In this document: in pieces, positions 1-6,622 of the stretch | How the letters are laid out: every line of letters starts with the position of its first letter | Numbering within the stretch: the first letter of the stretch is position 1 | The notes under the pieces: generated by a model | The model's input: the letters and a program-made list of their open reading frames with translations, nothing else | Databases searched by the model: none | What the model was told of the DNA's origin: nothing | Position numbers and translations under genes: made by a program | Assembly: GCA_900316925.1 (NCBI GenBank) | Contig: ONEU01000159.1 | Location: 1 to 10,301, forward strand | Origin: an uncultured Eubacteriales bacterium | GTDB lineage: Bacteria; Bacillota; Clostridia; Oscillospirales; Acutalibacteraceae | DNA: 10,301 nt | Direction: 5' to 3'

Positions 1-71
1 ACAACGATGAGAAGTGAGTGTTTACCGATTACTGCAAGTCTTATTCCGCAGCGAATTTTGGAAAGGGGTCC

Positions 72-109
72 GGGGAAAACCTTTTTTTCGCCAGAAAAAG
101 GTTTTCCCT
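72..109. repeat. 14-bp perfect inverted repeat (hairpin) of unknown role
   Basis: Positions 73-86 (GGGAAAACCTTTTT) are the exact reverse complement of 95-108, with an 8-nt loop, and a G-T wobble extends the stem at 72/109. No T-tract follows the stem on either strand, so it is a poor intrinsic terminator. It lies about 50 bp upstream of the marR promoter. It could be the end of an upstream transcription unit or one copy of a small dispersed palindromic element; a genome-wide search would decide. The stem is seen in the sequence; the role is unknown. The rest of 1-158 shows nothing I can support as a gene. Confidence 0.5.
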
Positions 110-158
110 GGGTAACTGGCAGGGATAAATGGATTTCTCTGGTTTTTGGCAGAATGAC

Positions 159-187
159 TTGACAAGCAATCAGAAAAGTGATACCAT
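159..187 (+). promoter_or_regulatory. sigma-A-type promoter of the marR-yczE pair
   Basis: A perfect -35 box TTGACA (159-164) is followed after exactly 17 bp by TACCAT (182-187), which matches TATAAT at four of six positions. Transcription would begin near 194, giving a leader of about 37 nt before the ATG at 231. It is the only good promoter upstream of the two + strand genes. Confidence 0.7.
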
Positions 188-194
188 ACAATAC

Positions 195-206
195 TTAGGA
201 GACTAA
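195..206. promoter_or_regulatory. candidate MarR operator overlapping the transcription start
   Basis: TTAG-GAGA-CTAA is a 4-4-4 inverted repeat, extendable to 6-4-6 with one mismatch (ACTTAG/CTAACT), directly downstream of the -10 box. MarR-family proteins commonly bind short TTAG/CTAA-type palindromes in their own promoters and repress transcription. Autoregulation here is inferred from position only; the repeat is short and could be chance. Confidence 0.35.
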
Positions 207-216
207 CTAATTTAAC

Positions 217-224
217 AGAAGGTG
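217..224 (+). promoter_or_regulatory. ribosome binding site that sets the marR start at 231
   Basis: AGAAGGTG ends 6 nt before the ATG at 231, an ideal spacing. An in-frame GTG at 222 lies inside this site and has no better site at the right distance upstream (the AGGAG at 197-201 is about 20 nt away), so the ATG is the preferred start. Confidence 0.65.
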
Positions 225-230
225 AACAAC

Positions 231-650
231 ATGATCTACAAGTATATCAGCCGGCTCGCCAACCGGCAGCGGCGCCTGATCGACCGGCTTGCCAGGGACA
301 AGGATTACAGCGGCACGGAAGGTAAGGTGATCCATTTTCTGTTTGAAAATCAGGACAGGACCGTTTATCAGAAACAGATCGAATCCGTGTTCGGTCTCAG
401 GGCTTCAACCGCCACGCAGGTGATCGCATCGCTGGAACAGGCAGGCCTGATCAGGCGTGTCCCAAGCAAAGCTGACGGGCGGTACAAGGAAATCGTCCTG
501 ACCGAAAAAGCCGGTCAGTACAAGCAGGATGTCTACAGCGATATGGAACGTCTGAAAGAACAGATCACCAGAGGGATCGATCCCGGGCAGCTCCAGTTAT
601 GGGTGGAGATTACCGAAAAAATGATCCGGAATATGGAGGATGAAGCATGA
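231..650 (+). CDS. MarR-family winged-helix transcriptional regulator
   Basis: This 139-residue protein is probably a cytoplasmic dimeric repressor that responds to a small ligand or stress signal, as is usual for MarR proteins. The length is typical. The probable recognition helix is at about residues 57-71 (LRASTATQVIASLEQAGLI), followed by the wing at about 75-92, with the family's DGR motif and conserved ending (KADGRYKEIVLTEKA). Helices at both ends (about 1-20 and 97-136) would form the dimer interface. The start at ATG 231 is set by AGAAGGTG 6 nt upstream. The stop overlaps the start of the next gene by 4 bp (ATGA), so the two are translationally coupled and the membrane protein is the likely regulated target along with the regulator itself. 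The ligand cannot be told from sequence. Confidence 0.9.
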   Translation: MIYKYISRLANRQRRLIDRLARDKDYSGTEGKVIHFLFENQDRTVYQKQIESVFGLRASTATQVIASLEQAGLIRRVPSKADGRYKEIVLTEKAGQYKQDVYSDMERLKEQITRGIDPGQLQLWVEITEKMIRNMEDEA

Positions 651-1348
651 AAAAAAAGTTTATCACCAGACTGGCATTTTATTTTGTGGGACTGATCGTG
701 ATGACGCTGGGCGTTGTCATTTCCGTCAAGTCGGACCTGGGTGTCACCCCCATCAGTTCCATCCCCTATACCATGACCGTTGTGACCGGTATGGACCTCG
801 GAATTGCTACCATGCTGTTTTCCGTGCTGATGGTGCTGCTCCAGATCATCATCCTCCGGAAAAAATTCAAGCCGGTCAACCTGCTGCAGCTTCCCATCGG
901 TATTCTGTTCGGAATGTTCCTGACCGTCTGCGGAAAGCTGATGGCACAGGTCCCGGTTCCGGAGAATTTCGTCTTCAAGTTCATTCTGATGCTCGTCAGC
1001 ACCGTATTGGTGGCTCTGGGCGTTTTCCTGTATGTGGCGCCGAGGTTTGTGCCGCTGGCGCCGGAGGGCTTTATCATTGCCGTTACACAAGTGACGAAGC
1101 TCAGCTTCTCAACGGTAAAAGTGATCTTCGACGTTGCTATGGTTGCGGTCTCCATCGTAACCTGTCTGATAGCCGTCCATTCATTGGGCAGTGTGGGAAT
1201 CGGAACAATTGCTGCGGCAATCCTTGTGGGAAACGAAGTAAAACTCCTGACAAAATTCTTTGGCGGCTGGCGGGATCATGTTCTGGGGATCCGCCCCAAA
1301 GAGCTGCACGCCCCCGCAGACTCACAGACCCGGACAGCAGACGGATAA
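647..1348 (+). CDS. YczE/YyaS/YitT-type (DUF6198) integral membrane protein
   Basis: This 233-residue membrane protein resembles the YczE-like family (COG2364 type), whose transported substrate or function is not established. About five or six hydrophobic segments are visible, at roughly residues 8-28, 49-70, 82-100, 109-130, 156-177 and 180-196. The family signature follows the first segment: LGVVISVKSDLGVTPISS, a glycine/serine-rich re-entrant-looking stretch. The N-terminus has the positive run MKKKFITR and the polar tail lies after about residue 205, probably cytoplasmic. GGAGG at 635-639 with a 7-nt spacer supports the start. It overlaps the MarR gene by 4 bp; MarR plus membrane protein pairs often form regulated export or uptake units, so a MarR-controlled transporter is a reasonable but unproven reading. 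YitT-like relatives are the main alternative assignment. Confidence 0.8.
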   Translation: MKKKFITRLAFYFVGLIVMTLGVVISVKSDLGVTPISSIPYTMTVVTGMDLGIATMLFSVLMVLLQIIILRKKFKPVNLLQLPIGILFGMFLTVCGKLMAQVPVPENFVFKFILMLVSTVLVALGVFLYVAPRFVPLAPEGFIIAVTQVTKLSFSTVKVIFDVAMVAVSIVTCLIAVHSLGSVGIGTIAAAILVGNEVKLLTKFFGGWRDHVLGIRPKELHAPADSQTRTADG

Positions 1349-1403
1349 CCGCCACAGGATCGCAGTTGTTCCATGAGGAAACAGATCAGACGGCAGCGTA
1401 AAC

Positions 1404-1457
1404 AAAAAGGATTGCGTCATCACGGCTTTCTCAGAGCCGGAACGCAATCCTTTTTTT
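1404..1457. terminator. bidirectional rho-independent terminator between converging genes
   Basis: A 14-bp stem joins 1404-1417 (AAAAAGGATTGCGT) and 1442-1455, with an inner 5-bp hairpin (1423-1427 with 1435-1439). The + strand copy ends in seven Ts (1451-1457). The - strand copy ends in TTTTTGTTT. It therefore suits both the yczE-like gene (+) and the EAL gene (-), which converge on it. Confidence 0.85.
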
Positions 1458-1460
1458 CTG

Positions 1461-1486
1461 ACAGGAGCCGGCACTCCGGTTCCTGT
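1461..1486. repeat. 11-bp hairpin just downstream of the EAL stop codon
   Basis: Positions 1461-1471 pair with 1476-1486 (one G-T wobble) around a CACT loop. The stem lies 11 nt past the EAL stop on the - strand and before the terminator. It has no T-tract of its own; it may help termination or protect the mRNA 3' end. The stem is visible; the role is inferred. Confidence 0.45.
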
Positions 1487-1497
1487 GAGGATCCATC

Positions 1498-3111
1498 TTA
1501 TTCTTTTTCGTCTACCACCAGCGTGGCAGAGCCATAGGCTTTCAGGGGCTTGCCGTTTTCGTCCCGTTCAAGGGAAAAACGCACATGGAACGGAATACGC
1601 CCCACCGTCAGAGGCATGACGGCCTCCAGATGATCGACCTCTCCGGCCTCCAGCTGTGCCATCCAATGACGGTACATATCGGCATAATCCGGCGGGAAAA
1701 TACCGCTCTCGATCACCGGTTCGGGATAATTATACACCACGGGCGGGATGTTCAGGTCACGCATACAGCGGAAACAGGGACGCATCTTCCTGGTGGCCAG
1801 ATCCACCTCCCAGGCATACACGTTTGCCTGCTCGCTGGCAAACCGGAACCGTCTTTCGCTTTCATACAGCTCATGGTAGCGTGCCTTCTCCGCCGTAACA
1901 TTCTGCACCATAGCATAGAACAGGTACTGCGTTTCGGTTTTGCCGATCAGACGGATAAAGCTGCGCACGCAGATACGGTCCTCTCCGCAGGTCTTGGAGC
2001 AGACGGTACGCCAGGTTTCGCAGGTCTCCTCATCGTTTGAGGCAATGGCACGATCCAGCGTATCGAAATAGATCTTCCGGTTTTGCTCGTCCATTCCCTG
2101 AAGCGGGTCGGAATCCAGAATCTCCTGCTCGATCATATTCATGCCGATCTCACGGACATATTTTTTGTTCACTCTCAGGATCTCCGCTTTCTCCTTCTGC
2201 TTCTGATAGGTGAAGATAACCGCTCCGCCCACAAAGTTATTGAAAATGAGGGTCTCCATGGAGTCAGGATCCCAGAATCTGCCGGCATCCATGGTCTTGA
2301 TGAGATCAAGAGCCGGCGTCATCGGCTCTTGATCAATCTTCTGCAGCTTCTGCAGGAAATCCTCCTCTGCAACGGGCTTGGAATACAGATAGCCCTGCAC
2401 ATATTTACAGCCGATGCTCTTCATATAATCCGCCTGTTCCAGGGTCTCCACTCCCTCGGCAATAACGGGAGTCCCGAGCCACTTGGCCATCTGTACGATA
2501 GCGCTGATGATGGTACCGCCGCGTCCGCCGATGCTCCCGCTCAGGAAACGCATATCCAGCTTGATCACGTCAACCGCAAGATCCTTCAGGACATTCAGCG
2601 AAGAATAGCCGCTGCCGAAGTCGTCCATTTCCACGATGTACCCATAATCATGCAGCTGTTTCAGCACACTTGACACCAGCTCCATACCGCCGATCGCCGA
2701 AGTCTCCGTTACCTCCACATGAAGATAATTAACAGGGATATCATACTGTTTCCGGAGTTTTTCTATCTCCTCCACATAGTTTTTCCGATAGATATCATAG
2801 CGCGACATATTCACCGAAACCGGCACAGGTGTGATCCCTGTGTCCAGACAGCTCCGGAGGAACCGACACACTCTTTCAAATACCGCCAGATCAGCCCGGT
2901 AGATGAGATCATGCTTTTCCAGTACGGGGATAAAATTGGAGGGATACTGCATACCATATTCGGGATTTGTCCATCGCATCAATGCTTCCGCACCGACCAT
3001 ACGCCCGGTTGAATGATTGATTTTCGGCTGATAATTGACAAAGATATGACCAAAGCGGACCGCATCATCAAAGCATTCCAGTAGTTCCTGTTCTGTCATA
3101 ATTTTGTTCAT
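1498..3111 (-). CDS. EAL-domain cyclic-di-GMP phosphodiesterase with two C-terminal PAS-like domains
   Basis: This 537-residue protein should hydrolyse cyclic di-GMP to pGpG. The EAL domain fills residues about 10-255. All expected metal and substrate residues are present: E42 of the EAL motif (AEALMRW), N101 (VNMS), E133 (EVTET), D163-D164 (MDDFGSGYSSL), K184 (IKLD), E219 (AEGVET) and Q239 (VQGY), so it looks active. Residues about 285-410 resemble a divergent PAS domain; about 418-535 resemble a PAS_3-type domain (WEVDL, ending in GSATLVVDE). There is no GGDEF domain, no signal peptide and no membrane segment, so it is probably a soluble sensor-enzyme. Having the sensors after the enzyme is unusual; a lost C-terminal GGDEF domain is possible but not shown. 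The start has a modest GAAGAGAG ribosome site; Met5 is an alternative. It has its own promoter at 3289-3317. Confidence 0.9.
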   Translation of the reverse strand: MNKIMTEQELLECFDDAVRFGHIFVNYQPKINHSTGRMVGAEALMRWTNPEYGMQYPSNFIPVLEKHDLIYRADLAVFERVCRFLRSCLDTGITPVPVSVNMSRYDIYRKNYVEEIEKLRKQYDIPVNYLHVEVTETSAIGGMELVSSVLKQLHDYGYIVEMDDFGSGYSSLNVLKDLAVDVIKLDMRFLSGSIGGRGGTIISAIVQMAKWLGTPVIAEGVETLEQADYMKSIGCKYVQGYLYSKPVAEEDFLQKLQKIDQEPMTPALDLIKTMDAGRFWDPDSMETLIFNNFVGGAVIFTYQKQKEKAEILRVNKKYVREIGMNMIEQEILDSDPLQGMDEQNRKIYFDTLDRAIASNDEETCETWRTVCSKTCGEDRICVRSFIRLIGKTETQYLFYAMVQNVTAEKARYHELYESERRFRFASEQANVYAWEVDLATRKMRPCFRCMRDLNIPPVVYNYPEPVIESGIFPPDYADMYRHWMAQLEAGEVDHLEAVMPLTVGRIPFHVRFSLERDENGKPLKAYGSATLVVDEKE

Positions 3112-3282
3112 AGCAATCTCTCTTCTTTTTCATTTATCTATGGCAGAGCTGTCACGAAAGCCGGCGCAGCGCAGAGGTTTTCTGAAAATGATTCTCCCGC
3201 GGAAGCAAAAAGCCGTATCTATGCCGATCTATGACAATAGTGCTCTTTTCATGGAGACATAGCATCCCACACCGCTTACCAT
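3112..3282 (-). other. about 170-nt leader of the EAL gene, content unassigned
   Basis: The predicted transcript starts near 3282 and the gene at 3111, leaving a long leader. I compared it by eye with the cyclic-di-GMP riboswitch classes, an obvious suspicion for a phosphodiesterase gene, and found no GEMM-like core. No clear terminator/antiterminator pair is visible either. No small gene is supported. Confidence 0.3.
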
Positions 3283-3288
3283 AGGACA

Positions 3289-3317
3289 ATTATAACAAGT
3301 TATCCCTTATTAGTCAA
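3289..3317 (-). promoter_or_regulatory. near-consensus sigma-A promoter of the EAL gene
   Basis: Read on the - strand, TTGACT (3317-3312) is separated by 17 bp from a perfect TATAAT (3294-3289). It lies only about 35 bp past the stop codon of the upstream transglutaminase-like gene, so the EAL gene can be transcribed alone or by read-through. Confidence 0.8.
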
Positions 3318-3350
3318 TAGTTTTTGTCTGTGCTGTGCGGAGCCCTTCTG

Positions 3351-3369
3351 TTCAGACACCGCGTCTGAA
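3351..3369. repeat. 7-bp inverted repeat spanning the stop codon of the secreted-protein gene
   Basis: TTCAGAC (3351-3357) pairs with GTCTGAA (3363-3369) around a 5-nt loop and includes the stop codon. No T-tract follows on the - strand, so I do not call a terminator. I see no other intrinsic terminator between this gene and the EAL promoter. Confidence 0.3.
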
Positions 3370-5439
3370 TGCGTGTACGGTTTCGATAAAGTTGTATCTG
3401 TACATTCCATAGCTGTACTCGGGGCGGAGTCCATAAAAATAATACTGGATGTTTCCGCTGGCACCGCCATTGTTGTTCTCTACCTGGGTATCGAAGATAT
3501 AGTGCTTTCCGTATACGTTGACATCGGTCCAGTAGTGGCCGCCGTAGCCGCCGGCGGACATCCCTACATCTCCGTATACGAAGTTGGTCTCAAACCCGAT
3601 GCGCCTCGTCATAACCGTGAAGGCCGCCGCAAAGTTTTCACAGGTGCCGATCCTGTCTTTCAGGATACAGTATGAAAATTCCACTATCTCGCGGTCCTGC
3701 TCGCTGAGGTAATCCGGTACGCTGACAGCCTTGTAGCCGTCATAGCCGTAGGTACACTGGGTCGCAAGATATTGGTAACAGGCTTTCAGCTTCTGACCGG
3801 GCGTCATATCGTCTGTCAGGATCCGGGCAAATATCTGGTCAACCATCTGGTCAACAGGCTCGTAATTCGTTTTCATCGGCTTCAGCTCCGAACCGTTCAG
3901 AAGAGCCTCTATACTGTTGATATCCGCATAGTCCATTCCGCTGCCGGTGGTGACGATCACTTCAAACTTGCCGACAGCGCCGGCTTCGTCCGTGACGATA
4001 ATATCCGTGTTGCCGTAGTCCACGGCGGTGATATTTCCCTGCTGATCTACGACAGCAACGCCCTCGTCCAGGGAACGGAAGGTCAGGGTGCCGCTGTAAG
4101 CGGAGGATACCGCCGCAAAAGCGGTCTCTCCCGGTGTCAGTACGGCCGTATTGTCAGAAACGTCCAGATACCTTTCACCGGCAAGGGACGGGTCTGATGC
4201 GTATACGAACGTCCTCTGTCCTTCGGGGGTGGCAGTTGTCTGCTGTTGCTGGGGATTAGCAGCCATCTGCTGCTCCAGAGGACTGGCGGTCTCCTGTTTC
4301 TCTTCCTCCCGCACGGTTACCGTACAGGAATCGGTCTTTCCGTTATAGGTAGTCACGGTGATTACGGCTGTGCCCGGCTTGAGTGCCTTGAAGACTGCTT
4401 TGCCGCTGCTGCCGGTCATTTGCAGCACGTCCTTATTGTCGCAGGAATAGGTTTTCCGTGAGGAGGCTGCCCCCTCGTTCACCGTGCCGGACAGCTCGGC
4501 GCTCTCGCCCACCGATAACGTCAGTTCATTGGCGTCCAGCTGTACCGTTTCGGGAGCCTGCATGACCGTCACCGTACAGGTGTCCTGCTGCTTGGTGTAA
4601 ACAGAGGCCGTCACCTCGGCGGTTCCCTCCTCCTGGGCCGTCACGGTCAGTTCGCTGCCCTTCGGGGAGATATTCACACACCCGGAGCTGGTGGCATACT
4701 GTATCTGCCGGGCGCCGCTGTTCTCCGGGAGCTTCGCTTTCAGCGTACAGGACTCGCCGATGCCCAGCGTAAGGTCATTCCGGGACAATGTCAGGGACTC
4801 GGGCGCCTCTTTTACCGTAACGGTACAATCCGCCTTTTTCCCGTTATAGAGACTCACCGTTACCACTGCCTTGCCCGGCTTCAATGCGGTAAACTCTGCC
4901 TGCCCGTCCGTCTGTGTCATTTTCAGGATATCGCTGCGGTCGGTGGAAAACACCTTGGAAGCCGCTGCCGTTCCAACCGGCAGGATTGCCTGCAGCTTAT
5001 AGCTCTCGCCGACTCCCAGCGTCAGATCCGCGCAGGTAAGCAGTACCTCATCCGGCGCCTGACGGACAATCACCAGACATTTCGCCTCGTCGCCGTCTTC
5101 CGCAAGGGCGCCCACCATCGAAGAGCCTACCGCACGGGCATAGACCTCTCCGCTGTCAATCTGAACCAGATCATCCCTTGACGAGGACCATTCCTCTATC
5201 ACATGATTGGCGGAGAGCGCATACATCTCACCCACACCAAGGGTCAGCTTGGTCTTGGTCAGCACCGTATCGCCGTCCGGTTCCTTCACCGTATCAACCG
5301 TATGATCGTCTCCCGCTTTCATTGGCTGTACCGTCTCTGCAAGGGACGGATCAGTGACATTCAGGCTGAGGCCAACACCTGCCACCCCTACCACGACAGC
5401 GGCTGTCAATATAGATACACCTTTTTTTACCCAATTCAT
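3352..5439 (-). CDS. secreted Big_2 (Ig-like) repeat protein with C-terminal transglutaminase-like cysteine-protease domain
   Basis: This 695-residue exported protein starts with MNWVKK, a hydrophobic stretch (about 8-26) and a possible cleavage region near LAET. Four similar Ig-like units follow at about 57-128, 130-212, 213-292 and 296-377, each opening with LTLG/SVGES-like residues; the first ends in CLVIV and the other three in CTVTV. A Gln/Glu-rich linker (about 378-410) and a fifth, divergent unit (about 423-496) follow. Residues about 525-680 resemble the transglutaminase-like fold, with a credible triad: C600 (RIGTCENF), H635 (GGHYWTDV) and D650 (YIFD). Such domains in bacteria act as peptidases or cross-linking enzymes at the surface; the substrate is unknown. 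There is no LPXTG motif or C-terminal anchor, so it is released or held non-covalently. A perfect promoter lies 50 nt upstream. It precedes the EAL gene on the same strand. Confidence 0.88.
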   Translation of the reverse strand: MNWVKKGVSILTAAVVVGVAGVGLSLNVTDPSLAETVQPMKAGDDHTVDTVKEPDGDTVLTKTKLTLGVGEMYALSANHVIEEWSSSRDDLVQIDSGEVYARAVGSSMVGALAEDGDEAKCLVIVRQAPDEVLLTCADLTLGVGESYKLQAILPVGTAAASKVFSTDRSDILKMTQTDGQAEFTALKPGKAVVTVSLYNGKKADCTVTVKEAPESLTLSRNDLTLGIGESCTLKAKLPENSGARQIQYATSSGCVNISPKGSELTVTAQEEGTAEVTASVYTKQQDTCTVTVMQAPETVQLDANELTLSVGESAELSGTVNEGAASSRKTYSCDNKDVLQMTGSSGKAVFKALKPGTAVITVTTYNGKTDSCTVTVREEEKQETASPLEQQMAANPQQQQTTATPEGQRTFVYASDPSLAGERYLDVSDNTAVLTPGETAFAAVSSAYSGTLTFRSLDEGVAVVDQQGNITAVDYGNTDIIVTDEAGAVGKFEVIVTTGSGMDYADINSIEALLNGSELKPMKTNYEPVDQMVDQIFARILTDDMTPGQKLKACYQYLATQCTYGYDGYKAVSVPDYLSEQDREIVEFSYCILKDRIGTCENFAAAFTVMTRRIGFETNFVYGDVGMSAGGYGGHYWTDVNVYGKHYIFDTQVENNNGGASGNIQYYFYGLRPEYSYGMYRYNFIETVHAFRRGV

Positions 5440-5497
5440 CTTTTACACATCCTGTCTTTCCGATCATATCGCAAATTCGATCCTACAAACAATACCT

Positions 5498-5526
5498 ATT
5501 ATATAGTAACAATTTTGTCATGTCAA
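5498..5526 (-). promoter_or_regulatory. perfect-consensus sigma-A promoter of the Big_2/transglutaminase-like gene
   Basis: Read on the - strand, TTGACA (5526-5521), 17 bp, then TATAAT (5503-5498): all twelve hexamer positions match the consensus and the spacer is optimal. Transcription would start near 5491, giving a leader of about 50 nt. No operator is obvious, so strong constitutive expression is the simplest inference. The region is AT-rich compared with its flanks. Confidence 0.85.
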
Positions 5527-5587
5527 TGTATAATTTGTAACATTTCTTCCGGGGAGCTTGAAGCCCCCTCAAAGCTCCTTTACAGTG

Positions 5588-5623
5588 CATTACCCTACCG
5601 GAAAGAGTTCCGATAGGGTAATG
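5588..5623. terminator. 16-bp hairpin after the leucine-rich-repeat remnant, possible terminator
   Basis: Positions 5588-5603 pair with 5608-5623 with a single mismatch and an AGAG loop. It lies about 35 nt beyond the stop of the BspA-like remnant and before the next promoter, the right place for a terminator. On the - strand no T-run follows; on the + strand a loose T-rich stretch does. A second weaker stem (about 5552-5577) lies beyond it. The stem is certain, its terminator function is not. Confidence 0.45.
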
Positions 5624-5657
5624 GCTGTTTCCTATTCTGTTTTGAGAAGTGAGGTCA

Positions 5658-6281
5658 TCAGGCAGTCACCTTGATCGTGAAGGCTTTCTTGATGATGGTT
5701 CCCTCGCCATCCATGACCTTGACACTCACATCGTATGTACCGGTGTAGTTCGGCTTGATGCTGACGGAAGTAGTCGATGCGTAATTCTGTGCCAGAGTCC
5801 AGTCCGTTGCGGATGATTTCTTGTACCAGACAGCATATTTCTTGGTGCCGGTGCCGCCGACAGAGGATGCCTTGAAGGAAAGCGTCTCTTTTTCTCCTGC
5901 TGTCAGGTTTGTTTCTGTCTTGGCAAAAATAATCTCTGAAATGACATCAGGGTTTATTGCAACAAAAGGAATTTTATTATTCTGTGCATCAGTCTCAGCA
6001 TAACTGCCATCATGTCCATAAATAGTCAGTTCTGTGCAGCCATTAAAAGCGGTTTTATCAATGCTCGTTACGCTGTCCGGGATGGCATAGGAACCGGATT
6101 TACCACCTGGAAATGCGACCAGCTTAGTTTTATTCTTATTGAAAAGGACACCGTCTTTGGAGGAATATTGAGTGTTATCTGAGCTGACGGTAATATTAGT
6201 CAGTACGGTGCATCGGGAAAGTGCACCTCTACCAATGCTTGTCACGCTATTAGGGATGGTGATACTGGAAAACAGGCGCAC
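5658..6281 (-). pseudogene. 3' remnant of a BspA-like leucine-rich-repeat (LRR_5) surface protein gene
   Basis: About 207 residues remain. The first 110 or so carry the hallmark of BspA-type (LRR_5) repeats, for example ITIPNSVTSIG, KLVAFPGG and AIPDSVTSIDKTAFNGC. The rest (about 113-207) is an Ig-like beta domain (YAVWYKKSSATDW ... GTYDVSVKV) often found at the end of such proteins. Complete members are much longer, have a signal peptide and many repeats; here the frame begins in the middle of a repeat. The only near starts are a GTG at 6281 without a ribosome site, and an in-frame stop lies about 36 bp further upstream (6318-6320). The homology ends at about 6275, where an unrelated gene piece begins. 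It is therefore most likely a broken gene that is no longer exported. A rearranged but still read cytoplasmic fragment cannot be excluded. Confidence 0.75.
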
Positions 6282-6283
6282 CG

Positions 6284-6409
6284 CCCCATCAGGACTTGGG
6301 ACAGATGCAGATGTATGTCAATTACTATACAAGAGAATGGATGAATGAGGGAGATAAACCGCCCATTGGCATAGTGCTTTGTGCAGAAAAGAATGATGCT
6401 GTTGGATGA
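6284..6409 (+). pseudogene. internal fragment of a DUF1016/YhcG-type PDDEXK nuclease gene
   Basis: Read on the + strand from about 6287, the translation runs HQDLGQMQMYVNYYTR, then EWMNEGDKPPIGIVLCA, then EKNDAV and a TGA stop at 6407-6409. This matches the conserved C-terminal block of YhcG-like (DUF1016, PDDEXK_7) proteins, in which D-GQ-Q-YVNYY, P-IGI-LC and EKNDAVV are typical and continue into YTLP. Full proteins are about 300-400 residues; only about 40 survive. There is no start codon context or ribosome site. The left break coincides with the end of the leucine-rich-repeat remnant on the other strand. The family is a predicted nuclease often found near restriction-modification or mobile loci. 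The recognition is by eye, so a profile search should confirm it. Confidence 0.65.
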
Positions 6410-6533
6410 GCTACACCCCCTGACATTTTTTACTATCCGAGGACTTGCTCTGATCGTGCCGCAGTCAGCCCGGATTCCTGACGGAAAAGCGTATTATCCG
6501 CTGGAATCGCCTTTGAATCGGTTTGAGTAAGCC
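6393..6533 (+). other. unassigned small reading frame (46 codons) in the scar region
   Basis: An ATG-ATG start at 6393 opens a frame that ends with TAA at 6531-6533 and reads MMLLDELHPLTFFTIR, then GLALIVPQSARIPDGKAYYP, then LESPLNRFE. The composition is protein-like, but no ribosome binding site is visible and I do not recognise it. It overlaps the end of the DUF1016 fragment in another frame. It may be the tail of another lost gene. The opposite strand also has an open stretch here, so strand and reality are both uncertain. Confidence 0.2.
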
Positions 6534-6567
6534 AAAAAGGGAGCCGCCGTTAAAGCGACTCCCTTTT
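6534..6567 (-). terminator. rho-independent terminator of the rarA-dus operon
   Basis: A stem of AAAAGGGAG paired with CTCCCTTTT (6535-6543 with 6559-6567), extended by 3 bp past one mismatch, closes a 7-nt loop. On the - strand the stem ends in TTTTT. It lies 56 nt past the dus stop codon. The + strand copy ends TTTTC, so it may also stop transcription through the scar region. Confidence 0.8.
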
Positions 6568-6622
6568 CCTATTGCATCCGTTATTTTCAAATTGGTACCG
6601 GTGCAGACAGCCGGTCCATAGG

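Noticed and set aside
7..162. Small + strand frame of about 51 codons at the left edge
   Set aside because: It has no ribosome site, runs through the palindrome at 72-109 and through the -35 box of the marR promoter.
222..230. GTG start for the MarR gene three codons upstream
   Set aside because: The GTG lies within the AGAAGGTG ribosome site that is ideally spaced for ATG 231 and has no site of its own.
640..1401. 253-codon frame overlapping the YczE-like gene
   Set aside because: The frame is rich in Cys, Arg, His and Pro with no family features, while the neighbouring frame encodes a clear membrane protein with a good ribosome site.
2083..2673. 196-codon open frame antisense to the EAL gene (and others at 1585-2040, 3772-4197, 6734-7399, 8124-8648)
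   Set aside because: They are shadows of strongly supported genes, have no ribosome sites or promoters, and show compositions typical of antisense frames.
3112..3282. Cyclic-di-GMP riboswitch upstream of the EAL gene
   Set aside because: No GEMM-I or GEMM-II core motif is visible on reading the leader.
3378..5380. Tandem repeat or CRISPR-like structure in the secreted-protein gene
   Set aside because: The periodicity (about 83 codons) is at protein level and belongs to Big_2 domains; there are no short direct repeats with spacers.
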